DNA of 64,000 nt from an uncultured Ectothiorhodospiraceae bacterium (GCA_913056385.1 CAJXND010000003.1:18690-82689), one strand, 5' to 3'; shown: positions 37,556 to 48,861, numbered from the stretch's first letter. Program-made: numbers and translations. Notes: generated by a model from the letters alone, not told the origin.

Positions 37556-38255
37556 TGGGCAACTCCATTTCGGGCGCGCAATTGGCACTGGATTTCCGCT
37601 GGAGCGTTGCCGCGGATCTGGCATCGTTCGTGCCGCTGGGTAATGAGCAGGCGGTGGCGACGGTGGCGGCGCTGGGCGGCCCGCCCGGGCAATCCCTCTA
37701 TCTGACCGGCCCGCCGGGCAGCGGCAGGAGCCACCTGCTGCAGGCCGCCTGCGGTCGGGTCAGTGAGGTCGGTGGCCCGGCGGTCTACGTCCCCCTCGTT
37801 GAGCATATTCGCGGGCCGGTCGCCCAGCTCGATGGTCTCGAGGGCCTGTCACTGGTCGCTATCGATGACCTGGACTGCCTGGCCGGCCGGGATGACTGGC
37901 AGGAGGGCGTGTTTCACCTCTACAACCGGCTCCGCGACGCCGGGGGGCTGATGGTGGTCTCGGCATCGGCCGCGCCCGCGGCGCTCGGGCTGGCGCTCCC
38001 GGATCTCGTCTCGCGGCTCGAGTCGTTGCTGCGGTTGCGGCTGACGGCGGCGGATGACGACCGGCGCCGGCGGATCCTGGCCGGCGCGGTGGCTCGTCGG
38101 GGACTTGATCTGCCGGAGGCGAGTACCGAGTACCTGCTGCGTCACGAGGCCCGCGATCTGGGGCATCTCATGGCCGTCGTGGAGCGGCTGGATGCCGCTT
38201 CGCTGCAGGCCGGCCGGCGCCTGACCGTGCCGTTCATCAAGTCGGTACTGGGGGA

Positions 38256-38271
<16 letters not shown>
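37555..38271 (+). CDS. hda: DnaA inactivator protein Hda
   Basis: 238 aa. The N-terminal clamp-binding motif QLALDF (residues ~9-14) and a DnaA-like AAA+ domain are present. The P-loop reads GPPGSGRSHLL with Arg in the Lys position, as is normal for Hda. DDLDCLAG is Walker B, and the C-terminal helix RDLGHLMAVVERLDAAS resembles DnaA. It works with the sliding clamp to stimulate DnaA-ATP hydrolysis. Its end overlaps the convergent DUF2069 gene by 16 bases. Confidence 0.92.
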
Positions 38272-39620
<1,349 letters not shown>

Positions 39621-39633
39621 GCGTCCGCGCAAA

Positions 39634-39647
39634 TTGACCGATATCAA
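39634..39647. promoter_or_regulatory. FNR/ANR-type box upstream of the cytochrome genes
   Basis: TTGAC-CGAT-ATCAA differs from the FNR consensus TTGAT-N4-ATCAA at one base. Its centre (39640.5) is 41.5 bases from 39682. A weak -10-like TGGGAT (39670-39675) lies at the matching place for a class II FNR-activated promoter. The FNR gene at 5.1 kb has the residues that read this site. Confidence 0.6.
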
Positions 39648-39695
39648 GTTTCCCGCGATACTTACGCCCTGGGATGACCGGCTGAGAGGAGCACA

Positions 39696-40034
39696 ATGAA
39701 CAGCATGCGATGGATGGCGGTGGGGGCGGCTGCGCTCCTGCTCACGCTGCCGGGCGTGAGCGCCGCCCAGGGCAACATCGAAGCAGGCCGCGCCAAGGCC
39801 TATACCTGTCTCGGTTGCCATGCCGTGGAGGGCTACCGCAACGCCTATCCCTCCTACCGCGTGCCCAAACTCGGCGGCCAGCACCAGGAATACCTCGTGT
39901 CCGCGCTCCAGGCCTACAAGAACGGCGACCGGCAGCATGCCACCATGCAGGCGCTGGCGGCCACGCTGAGCGAGCAGGACATGCTGGACATCGCCGCGTA
40001 TTTCGAGGCCGAGGGCCGGGGAGGCGCGGAATGA
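39696..40034 (+). CDS. Small periplasmic c-type cytochrome (cytochrome c4-half-like), first copy
   Basis: 112 aa with a signal peptide (AVGAAALLLTLPGVSAAQ). Single heme site CLGCH near residue 38, distal Met in HATMQALAATLS. The layout GQHQEYLVSALQAYKNGDRQHATMQ...LSEQDMLDIAAYF resembles one half of diheme cytochrome c4. It carries electrons in the periplasm, probably to a terminal oxidase or a denitrification enzyme; which one cannot be told. AGAGGAG precedes the ATG, and the stop overlaps the next cytochrome start. Confidence 0.87.
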   Translation: MNSMRWMAVGAAALLLTLPGVSAAQGNIEAGRAKAYTCLGCHAVEGYRNAYPSYRVPKLGGQHQEYLVSALQAYKNGDRQHATMQALAATLSEQDMLDIAAYFEAEGRGGAE

Positions 40035-40381
40035 ATCGCTGGATGTGCATGATCGGCACGGGCCTGCTTGCCGCCGCCGGTATCGCCCAGGCCCAGTCCA
40101 TTGGTAACGTCGAGGCGGGGCGGGCCAAGGCCCAGGCCTGTATCGCCTGCCACGGCGAGACCGGGGCCGCCGACAATCCGGCCTTTCCCATGCTGGCCGG
40201 CCAACACGCCGACTACCTGCTGCACGCCCTTGAGGCCTACAAGAGCGGCGATCGGCAGAACGCCATCATGAACGGTCAGGCCGCCGGGCTGAGCGAGCGG
40301 GACATGCGCGATCTGGCCGCGTTCTACGCCGCCCAGGATCCGGCCGTTCAGACGCTGGAGCGTCGCGCCGCCAACAGGTAG
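40031..40381 (+). CDS. Small periplasmic c-type cytochrome (cytochrome c4-half-like), second copy
   Basis: 116 aa, signal peptide (MIGTGLLAAAGIAQAQS), heme site CIACH and Met in NAIMNGQAAGLS. It is clearly a paralogue of the preceding gene (both read EAGRAKA, GQH..YL, AYK.GDRQ), so the pair looks like a tandem duplication or a split diheme c4. A 4-base overlap couples the two. The 3' end overlaps the convergent epimerase gene by 34 bases. Confidence 0.87.
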   Translation: MNRWMCMIGTGLLAAAGIAQAQSIGNVEAGRAKAQACIACHGETGAADNPAFPMLAGQHADYLLHALEAYKSGDRQNAIMNGQAAGLSERDMRDLAAFYAAQDPAVQTLERRAANR

Positions 40382-41190
40382 CGGTAGCCCGTCCGGTAAT
40401 CCGGATAGCGCAGGCAATAGCCGTCGGCGAGCAGCCGCTGGTTGCTGCAGCGCCGTCCGCGGCCGGTGCCCGCCTCGCGGGGTGGCGGCGGCATTCCCAT
40501 CCCGGCGGCCAGCCAGTCCATGATCTCGCACTGCGTGCAGGGTGCGTCATCAACGCCGATGTAGACCGGTGCCGGCGCCTCCAGGGCCCCGACATGGGCC
40601 AGAGCGCCGGCACAGTCCACCTCGTGGATTCGGTTGGTGTAGCGGGGCGGATCGCCCTGGCAGGGTGCGTTGCGCTCCACCCGGCGAATCAGCGCCTCCC
40701 GCCCGGGACCGTAGATGCCGGCGAATCGCACGATCACGGCGCCCCCGGGGTGGGTGTCGGCGACCGCCTCGGCCTCAAGCAGCCGTCGGCCCGAGAACCG
40801 GGTCGGTTCCGTGGGGCTGGCTTCATCCACCCAGCGGCCGTCGTCCTCACCATAGACGCCGGTACTCGAGACAAAGACCAGCCGGGCCGAATGATTGCCG
40901 CTCTCCTGCAGCGCCCGGCAGAGTCGCTGCATTCCGCCGACGAAGGTCCGCTGGTAACCCGCGTCGTCATAGCGGTCCGGGGTGAGAATCGCATAGACCC
41001 GGTCGAGTCCGGTGGGCAGGCGCGTGGCGAGGTCGTCATCGAACAGGTCCGCCCGGCAGGGGGTAATCTCGGGTGGTAACGCCTCGGGGTTGCGCCGCAG
41101 GCCCGTGACGTGATGCCCCGCGGCGGCGAGTTCCCGTCCCAGTCGGGTGCCGAGCCGGCCGCAGCCGGCGATGAGAATGCGCTTGGCCAT
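40348..41190 (-). CDS. NAD-dependent epimerase/dehydratase family protein (YeeZ-like)
   Basis: 280 aa extended-SDR protein: Rossmann glycine motif LIAGCGRLGTRLGRELAAAGHHVTG (GxGxxG, near the N-terminus), VFVSSTGVYGEDDGRWVDE with the Ser/Tyr-type region, and VIVRFAGIYGPGREALI. Similar proteins (YeeZ) have unknown substrate. Lys of the classical YxxxK motif is not evident after the Tyr in GVYGE, so activity is uncertain. It is divergent from trmH. Confidence 0.78.
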   Translation of the reverse strand: MAKRILIAGCGRLGTRLGRELAAAGHHVTGLRRNPEALPPEITPCRADLFDDDLATRLPTGLDRVYAILTPDRYDDAGYQRTFVGGMQRLCRALQESGNHSARLVFVSSTGVYGEDDGRWVDEASPTEPTRFSGRRLLEAEAVADTHPGGAVIVRFAGIYGPGREALIRRVERNAPCQGDPPRYTNRIHEVDCAGALAHVGALEAPAPVYIGVDDAPCTQCEIMDWLAAGMGMPPPPREAGTGRGRRCSNQRLLADGYCLRYPDYRTGYRYLLAARRSSV

Positions 41191-41232
41191 GATCGCCTAG
41201 AATAGCGTCAATACCGCCAGGGAGGACAAGCC

Positions 41233-41901
41233 TTGAGTGCCAATCGCCTGGCCCGCCTGCGGGCCACGCTGGACCGCCGCCAGCCCGATCTGCGGGTGCT
41301 GCTGGATGGCGTCCACAAACCCCACAACGTGAGTGCGATTCTGCGCACCTGCGATGCGGTTGGGGTCTATCAGGCCCACACCGTCGTCGGCGGCGGTCGG
41401 CTGGATATCCATCGTCACTGCGCGGCCGGCGCCGGCCAGTGGATCAGAACGTGCACCCACGATCACGTCATCGAGGCCATCGCCGCGGCCCGCGGTGACG
41501 GATTGCGGGTCTACGCCGCGCATGCCTCGGACCGGGCCGTGGACTTCCGGGCGGTGGATTATACCGCCCCCTGTGCCGTCCTGATGGGCGCCGAGCTATG
41601 GGGCGTGAGCCGGGTGGCGGCGGACCAGGCCGACGGCCATATCGTCGTGCCCATGGCCGGGCTGGTGGAATCGCTGAACGTCTCGGTGGCCGCGGCGGTG
41701 ATCCTGTTCGAGGCGCAGCGCCAGCGCCAGGCGGCGGGTTGCTACGACGCCCCGCGGCTCGATCCGGACTGCTACCGACGCACGCTCTTCGAATGGCTGC
41801 ACCCGCGAATCGCCGAGCACTGCCGGGCGCAGGGCGTGGATTACCCCGCGCTCGACGACGACGGCGACCCGATCCGCCCGCGCAGCACCGATACCACCTG
41901 A
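41233..41901 (+). CDS. trmH: tRNA (guanosine(18)-2'-O)-methyltransferase TrmH
   Basis: 222 aa, SPOUT fold. N-terminal RRQPDLRVLLDGVHKPHNVSAILRTCDAVGVY closely follows TrmH; motif 2 VLMGAELWGVSRVAADQADGHIVVPMAGLVESLNVSVAAAVILFEAQRQR forms the knotted SAM site. It methylates the ribose of G18 in tRNA D-loops. The TTG start is preceded by GGGAGGACAAG; no ATG is nearby. The 3' end overlaps convergent proS by 61 bases. Confidence 0.92.
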   Translation: MSANRLARLRATLDRRQPDLRVLLDGVHKPHNVSAILRTCDAVGVYQAHTVVGGGRLDIHRHCAAGAGQWIRTCTHDHVIEAIAAARGDGLRVYAAHASDRAVDFRAVDYTAPCAVLMGAELWGVSRVAADQADGHIVVPMAGLVESLNVSVAAAVILFEAQRQRQAAGCYDAPRLDPDCYRRTLFEWLHPRIAEHCRAQGVDYPALDDDGDPIRPRSTDTT

Positions 41902-43571
41902 TCGACGGGGATTTCCTCGGCCTCGTCCGCGGTCCGGGCGCGGTATTCCAGCGTGCCGGCCTTGAGGCCGCGATCGCCGACGACGATGCGATGGGGGATG
42001 CCGATGAGCTCCATGTCGGCGAATTTCACCCCCGGGCGAGCATCCCGGTCATCCCAGAGCGGATCCAGCCCCGCGGCGCGGAGTTCGTTGTAGAGCTGCT
42101 CCGCGGCCTCGGCCACCGCCGGTGAACGGTCGGCTCCGATGCTCACGATGGCGACGTCGAAGGGGGCCAACGGCGCCGGCCAGATGATGCCCCGGTCATC
42201 GTGGTTCTGCTCGATGGCGGCGGCCACCACCCGCGAGACGCCGATGCCGTAGCAGCCCATGATCAGCGGCTGCAGATCGCCGTCCTCGTCGAGGACGCGG
42301 GCGTCCATGGACTCACTGTACTTGGTGCCGAGCTGGAAGATGTGGCCGACCTCGATGCCGCGATGGATCTCGAGCTGCCCCTCATTGCAGCGGGGGCAGC
42401 CCTCGCCCGCGTTGACCGTGCGCAGGTCTGCGGTCTCCGGCAGTGGCGCATCGCGCTCCCAGTTCAGGTTGATCCAGTGCCAGTCCGCGCGGCCGGCGCC
42501 GCTCGAGAAATTGGCAAGCCCGGCGGCGCGGTGGTCGACCACCCGGCGCAGGCCGTCGGGCAGTCCCTTCGGCCCGATGAACCCGCGGGGCACACCGGTG
42601 GCGGCGAGGGCCTCGTCGGGTTCGGCGAGTCGGACCGCTTCGGCCTCCAGGGCATGCGCGGCCTTGACCAGGTTCAGTTCGTCGTCACCGGCGACGAACA
42701 GCACGGCGGGGGCGCCGTCGGCCATGACCACGACACTCTTGACCACCTGCTCCGGACTCAGTCCGAGGGCCTCGCACTGCTCGGCAACGCTGTGAATCCC
42801 GGGGGTGGCACGCTCCTCGGCGGGGAGTGCTCCGGCCGCGGACGGCACCGCCGGTCGACTCGCCGCCAGTTCGGTATTGGCGGCATAGTCGCAGGCGTTG
42901 CAGCTCGCGATCTCATCCTCGCCGGATTCGGCGAGCACCATGAACTCCTCGGAGACGCTGCCGCCGATGGCGCCACTGTCCGCGCCCACCGAGCGGAAGC
43001 GCAGGTCGAGGCGCTCGAATACGCGGCTGTAGGCGCCGTGCATGTCGCGATACGTCGCCTCCAGCGACGCCTGGTCGAGGTGGAATGAGTAGGCGTCCTT
43101 CATGACGAACTCGCGGGCGCGCATCACGCCGAAGCGCGGCCGGATCTCGTCACGGAACTTGGTCTGGATCTGGTAGTAGGTCAGCGGCAACTGCCGGTAG
43201 CTGCGCAGCTCCCGGCGCAGGTAGTCGGTGATGACCTCCTCGTGGGTCGGGCCGATGCAGAAATCCCGCTCGTGGCGATCCTGGAGCCGGAGCAGCTCCG
43301 GGCCGTAGAGGGACCAGCGCCCGGATTGCTGCCAGAGCTCGGCGGGCTGCACGGCGGGCATGAGTACCTCAAGGCCACCGATGCCGTCCATTTCCTCGCG
43401 CACGATCTGTTCGACCCGACGCATGACCCGAAGGCCCAGGGGCTGCCAGGTGTAGAGCCCGGCACCGATCTTCTCGATCAGCCCGGCCCGCAGCATCAAG
43501 CGGTGGCTGACGATCTCGGCGTCCGCCGGAGTCTCCTTGCTCGTGAACAGTGGAAAACGGCTTGTGCGCAT
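41841..43571 (-). CDS. proS: Proline--tRNA ligase
   Basis: 576 aa from MRTSRFPLF (ATG complement 43569-43571), the bacterial-type length. Class II motifs: GLRVMRRVEQIVREEMD, RDEIRPRFGVMRAREFVMKDAYSFH, and the C-terminal catalytic piece GCYGIGVSRVVAAAIEQNHD. The editing insertion (INS, ~220-400) is present, covering GIHSVAEQCEALGLSPEQVVKS through the DHRAAGLANF region. The track's upstream extension into the ilvH promoter region is not needed. Divergent from ilvH. Confidence 0.95.
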   Translation of the reverse strand: MRTSRFPLFTSKETPADAEIVSHRLMLRAGLIEKIGAGLYTWQPLGLRVMRRVEQIVREEMDGIGGLEVLMPAVQPAELWQQSGRWSLYGPELLRLQDRHERDFCIGPTHEEVITDYLRRELRSYRQLPLTYYQIQTKFRDEIRPRFGVMRAREFVMKDAYSFHLDQASLEATYRDMHGAYSRVFERLDLRFRSVGADSGAIGGSVSEEFMVLAESGEDEIASCNACDYAANTELAASRPAVPSAAGALPAEERATPGIHSVAEQCEALGLSPEQVVKSVVVMADGAPAVLFVAGDDELNLVKAAHALEAEAVRLAEPDEALAATGVPRGFIGPKGLPDGLRRVVDHRAAGLANFSSGAGRADWHWINLNWERDAPLPETADLRTVNAGEGCPRCNEGQLEIHRGIEVGHIFQLGTKYSESMDARVLDEDGDLQPLIMGCYGIGVSRVVAAAIEQNHDDRGIIWPAPLAPFDVAIVSIGADRSPAVAEAAEQLYNELRAAGLDPLWDDRDARPGVKFADMELIGIPHRIVVGDRGLKAGTLEYRARTADEAEEIPVDQVVSVLRGRIGSPSSSSAG

Positions 43572-43643
43572 GAATCCGTGCCCTGTGGTGAATGCCAGGC
43601 TGCACAGGTTATCCGACCGGGGGCGGAGCGCCCACCCCCGCGC

Positions 43644-43672
43644 TTGACGCCCAATGGCGGGCGCCGTAAGTT
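43644..43672 (+). promoter_or_regulatory. Predicted sigma-70 promoter of ilvH-ilvC
   Basis: TTGACG, exactly 17 bases, then TAAGTT, 54 bases before the ilvH ATG. Strong -35 with an acceptable -10 in the 154-base proS-ilvH divergent region. I see no leader-peptide attenuator or T-box. This supports ilvH being the first gene of its transcript. Confidence 0.6.
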
Positions 43673-43725
43673 GGGCGGCTTTCATCGGACAAAAGTTGGG
43701 ACCATCCGGCGCCGGTCACAGGGCT

Positions 43726-44220
43726 ATGCGACACATTATCTCCATTCTTGTCGAGAACGAGTTCGGTGCGCTGGGTCGCATCGCCGGGCTTTTTACCGCC
43801 CGCGGCTACAACATCGACTCGCTGACCGTCGCGCCCACGGATGATCCCACCCTCTCGCGCATGACGCTGGTCACCCAGGGCGACGAGCGCATCGTCGAGC
43901 AGATCCTCAAGCAGCTCAACAAGCTGCTGGACGTGGTCAAGGTGATGGACATCACCGACTCGGCGCACATCGAGCGCGAGCTCATGCTGGTCAAGGTGCA
44001 GGCCACCTCCAGCGAGGCGCGGGAGGAGTTCAAGCGACTGGCGGAAATCTTTGACGCCCGTGTCGTCGATGTCACCGACAAGACCTACACCATCGAGGTG
44101 ATTGGCCGCAGCAGCAAGCTGGATGCTTTTCTGGCGCTGCTCGAGCACAAGACCCCGATGGAGGTGGTGCGCTCCGGTGTTATCGGCATAGCGCGCGGCG
44201 ACAAGCAAATGCGTGTCTGA
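43726..44220 (+). CDS. ilvH: Acetolactate synthase small (regulatory) subunit
   Basis: 164 aa from ATG 43726; the track's longer start overlaps the promoter. ACT domain ~5-75 (HIISILVENEFGALGRIAGLFTARGYNIDSLTV) and a C-terminal domain with EVVRSGVIGIARGD. It binds valine and activates/controls the catalytic subunit. The large subunit ilvI/ilvB, normally just upstream, is absent here; proS lies there in the opposite direction. ilvC follows after 21 bases. Confidence 0.95.
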   Translation: MRHIISILVENEFGALGRIAGLFTARGYNIDSLTVAPTDDPTLSRMTLVTQGDERIVEQILKQLNKLLDVVKVMDITDSAHIERELMLVKVQATSSEAREEFKRLAEIFDARVVDVTDKTYTIEVIGRSSKLDAFLALLEHKTPMEVVRSGVIGIARGDKQMRV

Positions 44221-45258
<1,038 letters not shown>

Positions 45259-45283
45259 GGAGCGGACACCGCTGCCATCCGGG

Positions 45284-45307
45284 GGCCCCGGCACATTGCC
45301 CGGGGCC
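45284..45307 (+). other. Intergenic stem-loop between ilvC and pssA
   Basis: Perfect 8-bp stem GGCCCCGG / CCGGGGCC with an 8-base loop (CACATTGC), no U-tract after it. It could attenuate or stabilise the ilvC message, but is not a standard terminator. Confidence 0.35.
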
Positions 45308-45324
45308 GCCGCGTCGAGGTCGGC

Positions 45325-46095
45325 ATGACCGAGAAACTCCCGGAGCCGCGTCGATCCCGACGCGGCATTTATCTCCTGCCCAATCTGATCACCACGCTGG
45401 CTCTGTTTTTCGGGTTCTATGCGGTGGTGGCGGCGCAGTCGGGCGCCTACGAGGCGGCGGCGGTGGCCGTGTTCCTGGCCATGGTCATGGACGGGCTGGA
45501 CGGGCGCGTCGCCCGCATCACCAATACCCAGAGCGATTTCGGCGTTCAGTACGACAGCATCGCCGACATGGTCTCGTTCGGCATTGCCCCGGCACTGGTC
45601 GTCTACCTCTGGGCGCTGGAGGATCTCGGCGAGCTCGGCCCGGTTTGGGACAAGCTCGGCTGGCTGGGCGCTTTTATCTACACCGCCTGCGCGGGGCTGC
45701 GCCTGGCGCGCTTCAACACCCAGGTGGGCGTGGCGGACAAGCGCTATTTCCAGGGGCTGCCGAGCCCGGCGGCGGCGGCGACGCTGGCGGGTCTGGTCTG
45801 GGCCGGCGACCGCCTCGATTTCGGTGGCTGGCCGGCCGGTATTCCGGCACTGATCATCACCGTCCTGGCCGGGTTGCTGATGGTCAGCAACGTCCGCTAC
45901 GACAGTTTCAAGGAGATCGACTTCCGCTACCGCGTACCCTTTGTGGTCATGGTCCTCGGGGTCATGGGCGTGGCGTTGATGTCGGTGCACCCGCCCACGG
46001 TGCTGTTTGCACTCGCACTCACCTACCTCGGCTCGGGGCCGGTGCTCACGGTGCTGCGCCGCCGTCGCCGTCGCAAACGGCGGCATGCGGGTTAG
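45325..46095 (+). CDS. pssA: CDP-diacylglycerol--serine O-phosphatidyltransferase
   Basis: 256 aa membrane enzyme. CDP-alcohol phosphotransferase motif DGLDGRVARITNTQSDFGVQYDSIAD near residues 62-90 (the D-x2-D-G-x2-A-R...G-x3-D-x3-D form), about six to seven hydrophobic segments, and a strongly basic C-terminal tail (RRRRRKRRHAG). It makes phosphatidylserine, precursor of PE. The ilvC-pssA-leuA order is a recurrent gammaproteobacterial arrangement. leuA starts 36 bases later. Confidence 0.93.
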   Translation: MTEKLPEPRRSRRGIYLLPNLITTLALFFGFYAVVAAQSGAYEAAAVAVFLAMVMDGLDGRVARITNTQSDFGVQYDSIADMVSFGIAPALVVYLWALEDLGELGPVWDKLGWLGAFIYTACAGLRLARFNTQVGVADKRYFQGLPSPAAAATLAGLVWAGDRLDFGGWPAGIPALIITVLAGLLMVSNVRYDSFKEIDFRYRVPFVVMVLGVMGVALMSVHPPTVLFALALTYLGSGPVLTVLRRRRRRKRRHAG

Positions 46096-46131
46096 AATGC
46101 CGCTAAAGGAACATCGCGAGGACGGGGAACG

Positions 46132-47685
46132 ATGAGCAAAGCCGATCGCCTGATCATTTTCGACACCACGCTGCGTGACGGCGAGCAGTCGCCGGGTGCG
46201 TCCATGACGCGTGAGGAGAAGGTCCGCATCGCCCGGGCGCTGGAGCGGCTGCAGGTGGATGTGATCGAGGCTGGATTTCCGGCGGCGAGCCAGGGCGATT
46301 TCGAATCCGTTCGGGCGGTGGCGGAGACCATCACCGAGGCCCGTGTCTGTGGCCTGGCGCGGGCCAACGGTCAGGATATCGACCGCGCCGGCGAGGCCAT
46401 CGCACCGGCACCCGCGGGCCGGATTCACACCTTCATCGCCACCTCGCCGGTGCACATGGAGAAAAAGCTCCAGTTGACGCCCGACGAAGTGGTGGAGCGC
46501 GCGGTAGCGGCGGTGGGTCAGGCCCGCAACCTCTGCGATGACGTCGAGTTCTCGCCGGAGGATGCCGGCCGCTCGGATCCCGAGTTCCTCTGTCGGATCA
46601 TCGAGGCGGCCATCGATGCCGGCGCCAGCACCATCAACATCCCGGACACCGTGGGCTACAACCTGCCGACGCAGTTCGCCGGCCTGATTCGCGGACTGCG
46701 CGAGCGTGTGCCGAATTCCGATCGCGCCGTGTGGTCGGTGCACTGCCACAATGACCTCGGTCTGGCGGTGGCCAACTCCCTCGCCGCGGTGCGCGAGGGG
46801 GCGCGGCAGATCGAGTGCACCATCAACGGCCTGGGCGAGCGGGCCGGCAATGCCGCGCTGGAGGAGGTGGTCATGGCGCTGCGCACCCGGCGTGACGACT
46901 TCCCCTGCGACACCCGCATCGAGAGCCGCGAGATCGTGCCGACCTCCAAGCTGGTGGCCAACATCACGGGCTTCCAGGTGCAGCCCAACAAGGCCATCGT
47001 CGGCATCAACGCCTTTGCCCATGAGTCGGGCATTCATCAGGACGGCGTGCTCAAGCACCGCGAGACCTACGAGATCATGCGTGCGGAGGATGTCGGCTGG
47101 GGCACGAATCGCATGGTGCTCGGCAAGCACTCCGGGCGCAACGCCTTCCGTAGTCGCTGCGAGGAGCTGGGCATCCGCTTCGAGACGGCCGCGCAACTCA
47201 ACGAGGCGTTCCAGCGCTTCAAGGATCTGGCCGACAAGAAGCACGAGATCTTCGATGAAGACCTGCAGGCCGTTGCCACCGAGGCCGTTGCGGCCCTGGA
47301 GGAGGACCAGGGCGTCACGCTGGTGGCCTTTCGCTGCTGCTCGGAGACCGGTGAGATACCGGTGGCGGATGTGACCCTGAGTGTCGATGGCGAGGAGCGG
47401 CAGAGCTCGGCGGCCGGTGACGGACCGGTGGATGCCGCCTTCAAGGCCATTGACGAGATCCTCGGCGTGGAAGCCGAGCTGCTGCTCTACTCGGTGAATA
47501 ACATCACCACGGGGACGGACGCCCAGGGCGAGGTGACGGTACGGCTCGAGCGGGGCGGCCGGGCGGTCAACGGCCAGGGGTCGGATACGGATATCGTCAT
47601 CGCCTCGGCGAACGCCTATCTCAATGCCCTGAACCGCCTGCGTTCGCGCGGCCAGCGCACCCATCCCCAGACCGAGGGCGTCTGA
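46132..47685 (+). CDS. leuA: 2-isopropylmalate synthase
   Basis: 517 aa. TIM-barrel start [20 protein letters not shown], metal His pair in [34 protein letters not shown], then [25 protein letters not shown]-type segment. The C-terminal ~130 residues form the leucine-binding regulatory domain ([39 protein letters not shown]). It commits acetyl-CoA and 2-ketoisovalerate to leucine. Its substrate comes from the ilv products upstream. Confidence 0.96.
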   Translation: MSKADRLIIFDTTLRDGEQSPGASMTREEKVRIARALERLQVDVIEAGFPAASQGDFESVRAVAETITEARVCGLARANGQDIDRAGEAIAPAPAGRIHTFIATSPVHMEKKLQLTPDEVVERAVAAVGQARNLCDDVEFSPEDAGRSDPEFLCRIIEAAIDAGASTINIPDTVGYNLPTQFAGLIRGLRERVPNSDRAVWSVHCHNDLGLAVANSLAAVREGARQIECTINGLGERAGNAALEEVVMALRTRRDDFPCDTRIESREIVPTSKLVANITGFQVQPNKAIVGINAFAHESGIHQDGVLKHRETYEIMRAEDVGWGTNRMVLGKHSGRNAFRSRCEELGIRFETAAQLNEAFQRFKDLADKKHEIFDEDLQAVATEAVAALEEDQGVTLVAFRCCSETGEIPVADVTLSVDGEERQSSAAGDGPVDAAFKAIDEILGVEAELLLYSVNNITTGTDAQGEVTVRLERGGRAVNGQGSDTDIVIASANAYLNALNRLRSRGQRTHPQTEGV

Positions 47686-47701
47686 GCGGCGGCCGGCTGT
47701 C

Positions 47702-48373
47702 ATGGGCGTGCTCGATTCCCGTCGCCGCCGGCTGCTCGATGAGATGGGCGTCCCCGTCTGGCGTCTGCGCGGGCAGTCGCAGGGACCGCCTGCGGCCAGG
47801 GAACCGGCCATGGACTGGGCGGCATTGCTGGCGGGCATCGGCGACTGCGACCGCTGCCCCTTGCACGCGACCCGCCAACGGGCAGTGCCCGGCGTCGGCG
47901 ATCACGATGCCCGGCTACTGATCATTGGTGAGGCCCCCGGGGCCGAGGAGGATCGCCGCGGCGAGCCCTTCGTGGGGCGGGCCGGCAAGCTGCTGGACGC
48001 CATGCTCGCGGCCATCGGGCTGGATCGGCAGCAGGGCGTGTACATCACCAACGTGGTGAAGTCGCATCCGCCGCAGAACCGTGATCCCAGCGCCGGCGAA
48101 ATCGCGGCCTGCCGGCCCTGGCTCGAGGCCCAGGTCGCGCTGATCCGCCCGGCGGTGATCCTCGCGGTGGGGCGGGTGGCCGCGCAGTCGCTTACCGGGA
48201 CGAACGCCCGCATGGGGGCGTTGCGCGGGCGCTGGCATGCCTACGGGGAGTCGGCGATCCCGTTGATCGCGACCTATCACCCGGCCTATCTGCTGCGCAA
48301 GCCGCCCGCCAAGGCCAAGGTCTGGGAGGATCTGCTCCTGCTCAAGCGCTTTCTGCGCGAGGCGGCCGGGTAA
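47702..48373 (+). CDS. Family 4-type uracil-DNA glycosylase with altered Fe-S ligand
   Basis: 223 aa. Motif A GEAPGAEEDRRGEPFVG and motif B HPAYLLRKP identify the type-4/type-5 UDG group. The usual four [4Fe-4S] cysteines are C-X2-C (C49-D-R-C52), a Cys after NVVK, and one in AACRPW (C137). Here the third is Ser (NVVKSHPPQNRDP, S121). The protein may hold a three-Cys or no cluster. The stop overlaps rimI by one base (TAATG). Confidence 0.85.
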   Translation: MGVLDSRRRRLLDEMGVPVWRLRGQSQGPPAAREPAMDWAALLAGIGDCDRCPLHATRQRAVPGVGDHDARLLIIGEAPGAEEDRRGEPFVGRAGKLLDAMLAAIGLDRQQGVYITNVVKSHPPQNRDPSAGEIAACRPWLEAQVALIRPAVILAVGRVAAQSLTGTNARMGALRGRWHAYGESAIPLIATYHPAYLLRKPPAKAKVWEDLLLLKRFLREAAG

Positions 48374-48861
48374 TGGCCGCGTCGGCGGATTTCCTGCCGG
48401 TGATCCGGCCCATGCGCCCGCGGGATGTCGGCGCGGTCCACGAGGTGGAATCGAGCGCCTATGACTATCCCTGGACCCTGAATATCTTCCGCGACTGCCT
48501 TCGCATGGGCTACGAATGCTGGGTCCAGTTGGCCACGGATCGTATCGTCGGTCATCTCATTCTGGCCATGGGGCCGGGCGAGGCGCATGTGCTCAACCTG
48601 GCGGTCCATCCCGGCTGGCATAACCACGGCCTGGGCGGGGCGCTGCTGGAGCGGGCGCTGGAGCGGGCCGAGCGCCTCGGCGCCGAATCGGTGTTCCTCG
48701 AGGTCCGGCCGAGCAATTCGCCGGCGGTGCACCTGTACATGAGGAGCGGCTTTCGCCGCGTCGGCCGGCGGCGTGATTACTATCCCTCGGAAGCCGGTCG
48801 GGAGGATGCACTGGTCATGCGCCATGACCTGCGGGAGGTTGCGCCGGCGGGGCGCCGATGA
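48373..48861 (+). CDS. rimI: Ribosomal protein S18-alanine N-acetyltransferase
   Basis: 162 aa GNAT. Acetyl-CoA site LAVHPGWHNHGLGGALLERALERA, then VFLEVRPSNSPAVHLYMRSGFRRVGRRRDYY with the Asn-Tyr-type catalytic region typical of RimI. It acetylates the N-terminus of S18. Usual neighbour is tsaB or a UDG gene; here it follows the UDG gene directly. Overlaps the next gene by 4 bases. Confidence 0.88.
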   Translation: MAASADFLPVIRPMRPRDVGAVHEVESSAYDYPWTLNIFRDCLRMGYECWVQLATDRIVGHLILAMGPGEAHVLNLAVHPGWHNHGLGGALLERALERAERLGAESVFLEVRPSNSPAVHLYMRSGFRRVGRRRDYYPSEAGREDALVMRHDLREVAPAGRR

